Positions 26,646 to 39,516 of a stretch of 64,000 bases of DNA are shown here, piece after piece. Source of the stretch: Clusia tigrina. Its lineage: Eukaryota > Arthropoda > Insecta > Diptera > Clusiidae. The stretch's first letter is position 1, and every line of letters starts with the position of its first letter. The stretch is taken from NCBI GenBank assembly GCA_920105625.2, contig OV050033.1:96226280-96290279 (forward strand), written 5' to 3'. The position numbers and the translations under genes were made by a program. The notes beneath the pieces were generated by a model that was not told the DNA's origin, ran no database searches, and saw only the letters and a program-made list of their open reading frames with translations.

Positions 26646-29274
26646 CATGAGTCCCAAATCAAACACTGATAAAACTTCAAATGGCCCTAACTTCTATACG
26701 GTACTTCCTACACCTATCAAAGTTTGCAACATAAAAATGCTTGTAACTTTTTACTGGAGCGTCATAAAACCTTGAAATTTTGGAACAATAAAGTACTCGA
26801 GCCTCTTGTCAATTTAAGCTATCGCTCAAAGCTATGCTACCATTGAGACCCAAATCAAATACTGACAAAACTTCAAATGGCCCTAACTTCTATACGGTAC
26901 GTCCTACAACTATCAAAGTTTGCAACATACAAATGCTTGTAACATTTTACTGGAGCGTCATAAAACCTTAAAATTTTGTAACAATAAAGTACTCGAGCCT
27001 CCTGTCAATTTAAGCTATCGCTCAAAGCTATGCTACCCATGAGTCCCAAATCAAACACTGATAAAACTTCAAATGGCCCTAACTTCTATACGGTACGTCC
27101 TACAACTATCAAATTTTGCAACATACAAATGCTTGTAACTTTTCACTGGAGAGTCATACAACTTTGAAATTTTGTAACAATAAAGTACTCGAGCATCTTG
27201 TCAATTTAAACTATCGCTCAAAGCTATGCTACCATTGAGTCCCAAATCAAACACTGATAAAACTTCAAATGGCCCTAACTTCTATACGGTACGTCCTACA
27301 CCTATTAAACTTTGCAACATACAAATGCTTGTAACTTTTTACTGGAGCGTCATAAAACCTTGAAATTTTGTAACAATAAAGTACTCGAGCCTCTTGTCAA
27401 TTTAAGCTATCGCTCAAAGCTTTGCTACCCTTGAGTCCCAAATCAAACACTGATAAAACTTCAAGTGGCCCTAACTTCTATACGGTATGTCCTACACCTA
27501 TCAAAGTTTGTAATATACAAATGCTTGTAACTTTTTACTGGAGCGTCATAAAACCTTGAAATTTTGTAACAATAAAGTACTCGAGCCTCTTGTCAATTTA
27601 AACTATCGCTCAAAGCTATGCTACCATTGAGTCCCAAATCAAACACTGATAAAACTTCAAATGGCCCTAACTTCCATACGGTACGTCCTACACCTTTCAA
27701 ATTTTGCAACATACAAATGCTTGTAACTTTTCACTGGAGCGTCATAAAACTTTTAAATTTTGTAACAATAAAGTACTCGAGCCTCTTTTTCAATTTAAGT
27801 TATCGGTCAAATCTATGCTACCCTTGAGACCCAAATCAAACACTGATAAAACTTCAAATGGACCTAACTCCTATACGGTACGTCCTACACCTATCAAAGT
27901 TTGCAACATAGAAACGCTTGTAACTTTTTACTGGAGCGTCATAAAACCTTGAAATTTTGTAAAAATAAAGTACTCGAGCCTCTTGTCAATTTAAGTTATC
28001 GCTCAAAGCTCTGCTACCCTTGAGTCCCAAATCAAACACTGATAAAACTTCAAATGACCCTGACTCCTATACGGTACGTCCTACACCTATCAAAGTTTGC
28101 AACATACAAATGCTTGTAACTTTTTAATGGAGCGTCATAAAACCTTGAAATTTTGTAACAATAAAGTACTCGAGCCTCTTGTCAATTTAAGCTATCGCTC
28201 AAAGCTATGCTACCCTTGAGTCCGAAATCAATCACTGATAAAACTTCAAATGGCCCTAACTTCTATACGGTACGTCCTACACCTATCAACGTTTGCAACA
28301 TACAAATGCTTGTAACTTTTTACTGGAGCGTCATAAAACCTTGAAATTTTGTAACAATAAATTACTCGAGCCTCTTGTCAATTTAATCTATCGCTCAAAG
28401 CTATGCTACCCTTGAGTCCCAAATCAAACACTTGATAAAACTTCAAATGGCACTAACTTCTATACGGTACGCCCTACACCTATCAAAGTTTGCAACATTC
28501 AAATGCTTGTAAATTTTTACTGGACATCATAAAACTTTGAAATTTTGTAACAATAAAGTACTCGAGCCTCTTGTCAATTTAAGTTATCGCTCAAAGCTAT
28601 GCTACCCTTCAGTCCCAAATCAAACACTGATAAAACTTTAAATGGCCCTAACTTCTATACGGTATGTCCTACACCTATCAAAGTTTGCAACATACAAATG
28701 CTTGTAACTTTTTACTGGAGCATCATAAAACCTTGAAATTTTGTAACACTAAAGTACTCGAGCCTCTTGTCAATTTAAGCTATCGCTCAAAGCTACGCTA
28801 CCCTTGAGTTCCAAATCAAACACTGATAAAACTTCAAATGGCCCTAACTTCTATACGGTACGTCCTACAACTATCAAATTTTGCAACAAACAAATGCTTG
28901 TAACTTTTCACTGGAGCGTCATAAAACCTTGAAATTTTGTAACAATAAAGTACTCGAGCCTCTTTTTCAATTTAAGTTATCGCTCAAGGCTATGCTACCC
29001 TTGAGTCCCAAATCAAACACTGATAAAACTTCAAATGGACCCAACTTCTATACGGTACGTCTTACACCTATCACAGTTTGCAACATACAAATGCTTGTAA
29101 CTTTTTACTGGAGCGTCATAAAACCTTGAAATTTTGTAACAATAAAGTACTCGAGCATCTTGTCAATTTAAACTATCGCTCAAAGCTATGCTACCATTGA
29201 GTCCCAAATCAAACACTGATAAATTTTCAAATGGCTCTAACTTCTATACGGTACGTCCTACACCTATTAAAGTT
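26646..29274 (+). repeat. Satellite block F1, related to 38.4-40.25 kb
   Basis: The first part (26,646-26,950) repeats the left flank of HOR E. From about 27,560 the series matches 38,345-40,250. CTTCCATACGG with CACCTTTCAAATTTTGC (near 27,672) corresponds to 38,456 (offset 10,784), and GTAACACTAAAG (28,743) to 39,527 (offset 10,784). From the monomer at 28,860 onward the offset is 10,979 because one monomer (about 39,640-39,835) is present only downstream. Other markers are CGAAATCAATCACTG (28,223) and CACTTGATAAAAC (28,429). Confidence 0.82.
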
Positions 29275-32200
29275 TGCAACATACAAATGCTTGTAACTTT
29301 TTACTGGAGCGTCATAAAACCTTGAAATTTTGTAACAATAAAGTACTCGAACCTCTTTTTCAATTTAAGTTATCGCTCAAAGCTATGCTACCCTTGAGTC
29401 CCAAATCAAACACTGATAAAAATTCAAGTGGCCCTAACTCCTATACGGTACGTCCTACACTTATCAAAGTTTGCAACATAGAAATGCTAGTAACTTTTCA
29501 CTGGAGCGTCATAAAACCTTGAAATTTTGTAACAATAAAATACTCGAGCCTCTTGTCAATTTAAGCTATCGCTCAAAGCTATGCTACCATTGAGTCCCAA
29601 ATCAAACACTGATAAAATTTCAAATGGCCCTAACTTCTATACGGTGCGTCCTACACCTATCACAGTTTGCAACATACAAATGCTTGTAACTTTTTACTGG
29701 AGCGTCATAAAACCTTGAAATTTTGTAACAATAAACTACTCGAACCTCTTTTTCAATTTAAGTTATCGCTCAAAGCTATGCTACCCTTGAGTCCCAAATC
29801 AAACACTGATAAAACTTCAAGTGGCCCTAACTCCTATACGGTACGTCCTACACTTATCAAAGTTTGCAACATAGAAATGCTAGTAACTTTTCACAGGAGC
29901 GTCATAAAACCTTGAAATTTTGTAACAATAAAATACTCGAGCCTCTTGTCAATTTAAGCTATCGCTCAAAGCTATGCTACCATTGAGTCCCAAATCAAAC
30001 ACTGATAAAACTTCAAATGGCCCTAACTTCTATACGGTGCGTCCTACACCTATCAAAGTTTGCAACATACAAATGCTTGTAACTTTTTACTGGAGCGTCA
30101 TAAAACCTTGAAATTTTTTAACATTAAAGTACTCGAGCCTCTTGTCAATTTAAGCTATCGCTCAAAGCTATGCTACCCATGAGTCCCAAATCAAACACTG
30201 ATAAAACTTCAAATGGCCCTAACTTCTATAGGGTACTTCCTACACCTATCAAAGTTTGCAACATAAAAATGCTTGTAACTTTTTACTGGAGCGTCATAAA
30301 ACCTTGAAATTTTGTAACAATAAAGTACTCGAGCCTCTTTTTCAATTTAAGTTATCGCTCAAAGCTATGCTACCCTGGAGTCCCAAATCAAACACTGATA
30401 AAACTTCAAATGGCCCTAACTCCTATACGGTACGTCCTACACCTATCAAAGTTTGCTACATAGAAATGCTTGTAACTTTTTACTGGAGCGTCATATAACC
30501 TTGAAATTTTGTAACAATAAAGTACTCGAGCCTCTTGTCAATTTAAGCTATCGCTCAAAGCTATGCTACCCACGAGGCCAAATCAAACACTGATAAAACT
30601 TCAAATGGCCCTAACTTCTATACGGTACGTCCTACACCTATCAAAGTTTGCAACATACAAATGCTTGTAACGTTTTTCTGGAGCGTCATAAAACCTTGAA
30701 ATTTTGTAACAATAAAGTACTCGAGCCTATTGTCAATTTAAGCTATCGCTCAAAGCTATGTTACCCTTGAGTTCCAAATAAAACACTGATAAAACTTCAG
30801 ATGGCCTTAACTTCTATACGGTACGTCCTACACCTATCAAAGTTTGTAACATACAAATGCTTGTAACTTTTTACTGGAGCGTCATAAAACCTTGAAATTT
30901 TGTAACAATAAAGTACTCGAGCCTCTTTTTCAATTTAAGTTATCGCTCAAATCTATGCTACCCTTGAGTCCCAAATCAAACACTGATAAAACTTCAAATG
31001 GCCCTAACTTCCATACGGTACGACCTACACCTATCAAAGTTTGCAACATACAAATGCTTGTAACTTTTTACTGGAGCGTCATAAACCCTTGAAATTTTTT
31101 AACAATAAAGTACTCGAGCATCTTGTCAATTTAAACTATCGCTCAAACCTATGCTACCATTGAGTCCCAAATCAAACACTGATAAAACTTCAAATGGCCC
31201 TAACTTCTATACGGTACGTCCTACACCTATTAAAGTTTGCAACATACAAATGCTTGTAACTTTTTACTGGAGCGTCATAAAACCTTGAAATTTTGTAACA
31301 ATAAAGTACTCGAGCCTCTTGTCAATTTAAGCTATCGCTCAAAGCTTAGCTACCTATGAGTCCCAAATCAAACACTGATAAAACTTCAAATGGCCCTAAC
31401 TTCTATACGGTACGTCCTACACCTATCACAGTTTGCAACATAAAAATGCTTGTAACTTTTTACTGGAGCGTCATAAAACCTTGAAATTTTGTAACAATAA
31501 AGTACTCGAGCCGCTTTTTCAATTTAAGTTATCGCTCAAAGCTATGCTACCCTGGAGTCCCAAATCAAACACTGATAAAACTTCAAATGGCCCTAACTCC
31601 TATACGGTACGTCCTACACCTATCAAAGTTTGCAACATAGAAATGCTTGTAGCTTTTTACTGGAGCGTCATAAAACCTTGAAATTTTGTAACAATAAAGT
31701 ACTCGAGCCTCTTGTCAATTTAAGCTATCGCTCAAAGCTATGCTACCATTGAGTCCCAAATCAAACACTGATAAAACTTCAAATGACCCTGACTCCTATA
31801 CGGTACGTCCTACACCTATCAAAGTTTGCAACATACAAATGCTTGTAACTTTTTAATGGAGCGTCATAAAACCTTGAAATTTTGTAACAATAAAGTACTC
31901 GAGCCTCTTGTCAATTTAAGCTATCGCTCAAAGCTATGCTACCCTTGAGTCCCAAATCAATCACTGATAAAACTTCAAATGGCCCTAACTTCTATACGGT
32001 ACGTCCTACACCTATCAAAGTTTGCAACATACAAATGCTTGTAACTTTTTACTGGAGCGTCATAAAACCTTGAAATTTTGTAACAATAAATTACTCGAGC
32101 CTCTTGTCAATTTAATCTATCGCTCAAAGCTATGCTACCCTTGAGTCCCAAATCAAACACTTGATAAAACTTCAAATGGCCCTAACTTCTATACGGTACG

Positions 32201-32414
32201 CCCTACACCTATCAAAGTTTGAAACATTCAAATGCTTGTAAATTTTTACTGGACATCATAAAACTTTGAAATTTTGTATCAATAAAGTACTCGAGCCTCT
32301 TGTCAATTTAAGTTATCGCTCAAAGCTATGCTACCCTTCAGTCCCAAATCAAACACTGATAAAACTTTAAATGGCCCTAACTTCTATACGGTATGTCCTA
32401 CACCTATCAAAGTT
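29275..32414 (+). repeat. HOR unit F2a (16 monomers, 3,140 bp)
   Basis: Matched at exactly 3,140 bases by 32,415-35,554. Order of markers: CGAACCTCTTTTTC with AAAAATTCAAGTGG, AAATGCTAGTAAC, AAACTACTCGAACC, TTTTCACAGGAGCG, TTTTTTAACATTAAAG, CCCTGGAGTCCC, TTTGCTACATAG, CATATAACC, CCCACGAGGCCAAATC (a 1-bp deletion), CGTTTTTCTGG, GTTCCAAATAAAAC, ACGACCTACACC, GCTTAGCTACC, GAGCCGCTTTTTC, GACCCTGACTCC, AATCAATCACTG, AAATTACTCGAG, CACTTGATAAAAC, GTATCAATAAAG and GGTATGTCC. The same marker set is partly reused at 39.5-45.05 kb. Confidence 0.93.
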
Positions 32415-35400
32415 TGCAACATACAAATGCTTGTAACTTTTTACTGGAGCGTCATAAAACCTTGAAATTTTGTAACAATAAAGTACTCGAACCTCTTTTT
32501 CAATTTAAGTTATCGCTCAAAGCTATGCTACCCTTGAGTCCCAAATCAAACACTGATAAAAATTCAAGTGGCCCTAACTCCTATACGGTACGTCCTACAC
32601 TTATCAAAGTTTGCAACATAGAAATGCTAGTAACTTTTCACTGGAGCGTCATAAAACCTTGAAATTTTGTAACAATAAAATACTCGAGCCTCTTGTCAAT
32701 TTAAGCTATCGCTCAAAGCTATGCTACCATTGAGTCCCAAATCAAACACTGATAAAATTTCAAATGGCCCTAACTTCTATACGGTGCGTCCTACACCAAT
32801 CACAGTTTGCAACATACAAATGCTTGTAACTTTTTACTGGAGCGTCATAAAACCTTGAAATTTTGTAACAATAAACTACTCGAACCTCTTTTTCAATTTA
32901 AGTTATCGCTCAAAGCTATGCTACCCTTGAGTCCCAAATCAAACACTGATAAAACTTCAAGTGGCCCTAACTCCTATACGGAACGTCCTACACTTATCAA
33001 AGTTTGCAACATAGAAATGCTAGTAACTTTTCACAGGAGCGTCATAAAACCTTGAAATTTTGTAACAATAAAATACTCGAGCCTCTTGTCAATTTAAGCT
33101 ATCGCTCAAAGCTATGCTACCATTGAGTCCCAAATCAAACACTGATAAAACTTCAAATGGCCCTAACTTCTATACGGTGCGTCCTACACCTATCAAAGTT
33201 TGCAACATACAAATGCTTGTAACTTTTTACTGGAGCGTCATAAAACCTTGAAATTTTTTAACATTAAAGTACTCGAGCCTCTTGTCAATTTAAGCTATCG
33301 CTCAAAGCTATGCTACCCATGAGTCCCAAATCAAACACTGATAAAACTTCAAATGGCCCTAACTTCTATACGGTACTTCCTACACCTATCAAAGTTTGCA
33401 ACATAAAAATGCTTGTAACTTTTTACTGGAGCGTCATAAAACCTTGAAATTTTGTAACAATAAAGTACTCGAGCCTCTTTTTCAATTTAAGTTATCGCTC
33501 AAAGCTATGCTACCCTGGAGTCCCAAATCAAACACTGATAAAACTTCAAATGGCCCTAACTCCTATATGGTACGTCCTACACCTATCAAAGTTTGCTACA
33601 TAGAAATGCTTGTAACTTTTTACTGGAGCGTCATATAACCTTGAAATTTTGTAACAATAAAGTACTCGAGCCTCTTGTCAATTTAAGCTATCGCTCAAAG
33701 CTATGCTACCCACGAGGCCAAATCAAACACTGATAAAACTTCAAATGGCCCTAACTTCTATACGGTACGTCCTACACCTATCAAAGTTTGCAACATACAA
33801 ATGCTTGTAACGTTTTTCTGGAGCGTCATAAAACCTTGAAATTTTGTAACAATAAAGTACTCGAGCCTATTGTCAATTTAAGCTATCGCTCAAAGCTATG
33901 TTACCCTTGAGTTCCAAATAAAACACTGATAAAACTTCAGATGGCCTTAACTTCTATACGGTACGTCCTACACCTATCAAAGTTTGTAACATACAAATGC
34001 TTGTAACTTTTTACTGGAGCGTCATAAAACCTTGAAATTTTGTAACAATAAAGTACTCGAGCCTCTTTTTCAATTTAAGTTATCGCTCAAATCTATGCTA
34101 CCCTTGAGTCCCAAATCAAACACTGATAAAACTTCAAATGGCCCTAACTTCCATACGGTACGACCTACACCTATCAAAGTTTGCAACATACAAATGCTTG
34201 TAACTTTTTACTGGAGCGTCATAAAACCTTGAAATTTTTTAACAATAAAGTACTCGAGCATCTTGTCAATTTAAACTATCGCTCAAACCTATGCTACCAT
34301 TGAGTCCCAAATCAAACACTGATAAAACTTCAAATGGCCCTAACTTCTATACGGTACGTCGTACACCTATTAAAGTTTGCAACATACAAATGCTTGTAAC
34401 TTTTTACTGGAGCGTCATAAAACCTTGAAATTTTGTAACAATAAAGTACTCGAGCCTCTTGTCAATTTAAGCTATCGCTCAAAGCTTAGCTACCTATGAG
34501 TCCCAAATCAAACACTGATAAAACTTCAAATGGCCCTAACTTCTATACGGTACGTCCTACACCTATCACAGTTTGCAACATAAAAATGCTTGTAACTTTT
34601 TACTGGAGCGTCATAAAACCTTGAAATTTTGTAACAATAAAGTACTCGAGCCGCTTTTTCAATTTAAGTTATCGCTCAAAGCTATGCTACCCTGGAGTCC
34701 CAAATCAAACACTGATAAAACTTCAAATGGCCCTAACTCCTATACGGTACGTCGTACACCTATCAAAGTTTGCAACATAGAAATGCTTGTATCTTTTTAC
34801 TGGAGCGTCATAAAACCTTGAAATTTTGTAACAATAAAGTACTCGAGCCTCTTGTCAATTTAAACTATCGCTCAAAGCTATGCTACCATTGAGTCCCAAA
34901 TCAAACACTGATAAAACTTCAAATGACCCTGACTCCTATACGGTACGTCCTACACCTATCAAAGTTTGCAACATACAAATGCTTGTAACTTTTTAATGGA
35001 GCGTCATAAAACCTTGAAATTTTGTAACAATAAAGTACTCGAGCCTCTTGTCAATTTAAGCTATCGCTCAAAGCTATGCTACCCTTGAGTCCCAAATCAA
35101 TCACTGATAAAACTTCAAATGGCCCTAACTTCTATACGGTACGTCCTACACCTATCAAAGTTTGCAACATACAAATGCTTGTAACTTTTTACTGGAGCGT
35201 CATAAAACCTTGAAATTTTGTAACAATAAATTACTCGAGCCTCTTGTCAATTTAATCTATCGCTCAAAGCTATCCTACCCTTGAGTCCCAAATCAAACAC
35301 TTGATAAAACTTCAAATGGCCCTAACTTCTATACGGTACGCCCTACACCTATCAAAGTTTGCAACATTCAAATGCTTGTAAATTTTTACTGGACATCATA

Positions 35401-35554
35401 AAACTTTGAAATTTTGTATCAATAAAGTACTCGAGCCTCTTGTCAATTTAAGTTATCGCTCAAAGCTATGCTACCCTTCAGTCCCAAATCAAACACTGAT
35501 AAAACTTTAAATGGCCCTAACTTCTATACGGTATGTCCTACACCTATCAAAGTT
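32415..35554 (+). repeat. HOR unit F2b (second 3,140-bp copy)
   Basis: Colinear with F2a; I noticed about a dozen substitutions in 3.1 kb. Examples: ACCAATCACAG (32,796), CGGAACGTCC (32,979), TATATGGTACG (33,565), CGTCGTACACC (34,348 and 34,751), TGTATCTTTTTAC (34,787), CTATCCTACCC (35,271) and TTTGCAACATTC (35,358) where F2a has TTTGAAACATTC. The right half of this copy is also the left part of the following 14-monomer duplication. Confidence 0.93.
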
Positions 35555-36769
35555 TGCAACATACAAATGCTTGTAACTTTTTACTGGAGCGTCATAAAAC
35601 CTTGAAATTTTGTAACAATAAAGTACTCGAGCCTCTTGTCAATTTAAACTATCGCTCAAAGCTATGCTACCATTGAGTCCCAAATCAAACACTGATAAAA
35701 CTTCAAATGGCCCTAACTTCCATACGGTACGTCCTACACCTTTCAAATTTTGCAACATACAAATGCTTGTAACTTTTCACTGGAGCGTCATAAAACCTTT
35801 AAATTTTGTAACAATAAAGTACTCGAGCCTCTTTTTCAATTTAAGTTATCGCTCAAATCTATGCTACCCTTGAGTCCCAAATCAAACACTGATAAAACTT
35901 CAAATGGACCTAACTCCTATACGGTACGTCCTACACCTTTCAAAGTTTGCAACATAGAAACGCTTGTAACTTTTTACTGGAGCGTCATAAAACCTTGAAA
36001 TTTTGTAAAAATAAAGTACTCGAGCCTCTTGTCAATTTAAGCTATCGCTCAAAGCTCTGCTACCCTTGAGTCCCAAATCAAACACTGATAAAACTTCAAA
36101 TGACCCTGACGTACGTCCTACACCTATCAAAGTTTGCAACATACAAATGCTTGTAACTTTTTAATGGAGCGTCATAAAACCTTGAAATTTTGTAACAATA
36201 AAGTACTCGAGCTTCTTGTCAATTTAAGCTATCGCTCAAAGCTATGCTACCCTTGAGTCCCAAATCAATCACTGATAAAACTTCAAATGGCCCTAACTTC
36301 TATACGGTACGTCCTACACCTATCAAAGTTTGCAACATACAAATGCTTGTAACTTTTTACTGGAGCGTCATAAAACCTTGAAATTTTGTAACAATAAATT
36401 ACTCGAGCCTCTTGTCAATTTAATCTATCGCTCAACGCAATGCTACCCTTGAGTCCCAAATCAAACACTTGATAAAACTTCAAATGGCCCTCACTTCTAT
36501 ACGGTACGCCCTACACCTATCAAAGTTTGAAACATTCAAATGCTTGTAAATTTTTACTGGACATCATAAAATTTTGAAATTTTGTAACAATAAAGTACTC
36601 GAGCCTCTTGTCAATTTAAGTTATCGCTCAAAGCTATGCTACCCTTCAGTCCCAAATCAAACACTGATAAAACTTTAAATGGCCCTAACTTCTATACGGT
36701 ACGTCCTACACCTATCAAAGTTTGTAACATACAAATGCTTGTAACTTTTTACTGGAGCGTCATAAAACC
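34032..36769 (+). repeat. HOR unit F3a (14 monomers, 2,738 bp)
   Basis: Repeated by 36,770-39,516. The unit starts in a T5 monomer with TCAAATCTATGC and GACCTACACC, then GCTTAGCTACC, GAGCCGCTTTTTC, the AATCAATCACTG / AAATTACTCG / CACTTGAT series, CTTCCATACGG with CACCTTTCAAATTTTGC, and a second AATCAATCACTG series. The two copies are 2,738 bp apart up to 36,110 and 2,747 bp apart afterwards, because this copy carries a 9-bp deletion. Confidence 0.9.
36101..36120 (+). repeat. 9-bp deletion within a monomer
   Basis: The sequence reads GACCCTGACGTACGTCC; the partner near 38,840 reads GACCCTGACTCCTATACGGTACG. Nine bases (TCCTATACG) are missing between 36,110 and 36,111. This separates the two F3 copies and shows the deletion happened after the 14-monomer duplication, or on one parent only. 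Confidence 0.88.
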
Positions 36770-39516
36770 TTGAAATTTTGTAACAATAAAGTACTCGAGC
36801 CTCTTTTTCAATTTAAGTTATCGCTCAAATCTATGCTACCCTTGAGTCCCAAATCAAACACTGATAAAACTTCAAATGGCCCTAACTTCCATACGGTACG
36901 ACCTACACCTATCAAAGTTTGCAACATACAAATGCTTGTAACTTTTTACTGGAGCGTCATAAAACCTTGAAATTTTTTAACAATAAAGTACTCGAGCATC
37001 TTGTCAATTTAAACTATCGCTCAAACCTATGCTACCATTGAGTCCCAAATCAAACACTGATAAAACTTCAAATGGCCCTAACTTCTATACGGTACGTCCT
37101 ACACCTATTAAAGTTTGCAACATACAAATGCTTGTAACTTTTTACTGGAGCGTCATAAAACCTTGAAATTTTGTAACAATAAAGTACTCGAGCCTCTTGT
37201 CAATTTAAGCTATCGCTCAAAGCTTAGCTACCTATGAGTCCCAAATCAAACACTGATAAAACTTCAAATGGCCCTAACTTCTATACGGTACGTCCTACAC
37301 CTATCACAGTTTGCAACATAAAAATGCTTGTAACTTTTTACTGGAGCGTCATAAAACCTTGAAATTTTGTAACAATAAAGTACTCGAGACGCTTTTTCAA
37401 TTTATGTTATCGCTCAAAGCTATGCTACCCTGGAGTCCCAAATCAAACACTGATAAAACTTCAAATGGCCCTAACTCCTATACGGTACGTCCTACACCTA
37501 TCAAAGTTTGCAACATAGAAATGCTTGTAGCTTTTTACTGGAGCGTCATAAAACCTTGAAATTTTGTAACAATAAAGTACTCGAGCCTCTTGTCAATTTA
37601 AACTATCGCTCAAAGCTATGCTACCATTGAGTCCCAAATCAAACACTGATAAAACTTCAAATGACCCTGACTCCTATACGGTACGTCCTACACCTATCAA
37701 AGTTTGCAACATACAAATGCTTGTAACTTTTTAATGGAGCGTCATAAAACCTTGAAATTTTGTAACAATAAAGTACTCGAGCCTCTTGTCAATTTAAGCT
37801 ATCGCTCAAAGCTATGCTACCCTTGAGTCCCAAATCAATCACTGATAAAACTTCAAATGGCCCTAACTTCTATACGGTACGTCCTACACCTATCAAAGTT
37901 TGCAACATACAAATGCTTGTAACTTTTTACTGGAGCGTCATAAAACCTTGAAATTTTGTAACAATAAATTACTCGAGCCTCTTGTCAATTAAATCTATCG
38001 CTCAAAGCTATGCTACCCTTGAGTCCCAAATCAAACACTTGATAAAACTTCAAATGGCCCTAACTTCTATACGGTACGCCCTACACCTATCAAAGTTTGC
38101 AACATTCAAATGCTTGTAAATTTTTACTGGACATCATAAAACTTTGAAATTTTGTATCAATAAAGTACTCGAGCCTCTTGTCAATTTAAGTTATCGCTCA
38201 AAGCTATGCTACCCTTCAGTCCCAAATCAAACACTGATAAAACTTTAAATGGCCCTAACTTCTATACGGTATGTCCTACACCTATCAAAGTTTGCAACAT
38301 ACAAATGCTTGTAACTTTTTACTGGAGCGTCATAAAACCTTGAAATTTTGTAACAATAAAGTACTCGAGCCTCTTGTCAATTTAAACTATCGCTCAAAGC
38401 TATGCTACCATTGAGTCCCAAATCAAACACTGATAAAACTTCAAATGGCCCTAACTTCCATACGGTACGTCCTACACCTTTCAAATTTTGCAACATACAA
38501 ATGCTTGTAACTTTTCACTGGAGCGTCATAAAACCTTTAAATTTTGTAACAATAAAGTACTCGAGCCTCTTTTTCAATTTAAGTTATCGCTCAAATCTAT
38601 GCTACCCTTGAGTCCCAAATCAAACACTGATAAAACTTCAAATGGACCTAACTCCTATACGGTACGTCCTACACCTATCAAAGTTTGCAACATAGAAACG
38701 CTTGTAACTTTTTACTGGAGCGTCATAAAACCTTTAAATTTTGTAAAAATAAAGTACTCGAGCCTCTTGTCAATTTAAGTTATCGCTCAAAGCTCTGCTA
38801 CCCTTGAGTCCCAAATCAAACACTGATAAAACTTCAAATGACCCTGACTCCTATACGGTACGTCCTACACCTATCAAAGTTTGCAACATACAAATGCTTG
38901 TAACTTTTTAATGGAGCGTCATAAAACCTTGAAATTTTGTAACAATAAAGTACTCGAGCCTCTTGTCAATTTAAGCTATCGCTCAAAGCTATGCTACCCT
39001 TGAGTCCCAAATCAATCACTGATAAAACTTCAAATGGCCCTAACTTCTATACGGTACGTCCTACACCTATCAAAGTTTGCAACATACAAATGCTTGTAAC
39101 TTTTTACTGGAGCGTCATAAAACCTTGAAATTTTGTAACAATAAATTACTCGAGCCTCTTGTCAATTTAATCTATCGCTCAACGCTATGCTACCCTTGAG
39201 TCCCAAATCAAACACTTGATAAAACTTCAAATGGCCCTAACTTCTATACGGTACGCCCTACACCTATCAAAGTTTGAAACATTCAAATGCTTGTAAATTT
39301 TTACTGGACATCATAAAATTTTGAAATTTTGTAACAATAAAGTACTCGAGCCTCTTGTCAATTTAAGTTATCGCTCAAAGCTATGCTACCCTTCAGTCCC
39401 AAATCAAACACTGATAAAACTTTAAATGGCCCTAACTTCTATACGGTATGTCCTACACCTATCAAAGTTTGCAACATACAAATGCTTGTAACTTTTTACT
39501 GGAGCGTCATAAAACC
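36770..39516 (+). repeat. HOR unit F3b (second 14-monomer copy, 2,747 bp)
   Basis: Colinear with F3a. Private changes include GAGACGCTTTTTC and TTTATGTTATCGC (near 37,387-37,410) and CAATTAAATCTATCGC (37,986). Shared with F3a: CAACGC in place of CAAAGC (36,433 / 39,180), TTTGAAACATTC and ATAAAATTTTGAAATTTTG in the second CACTTGAT monomer. Confidence 0.9.
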
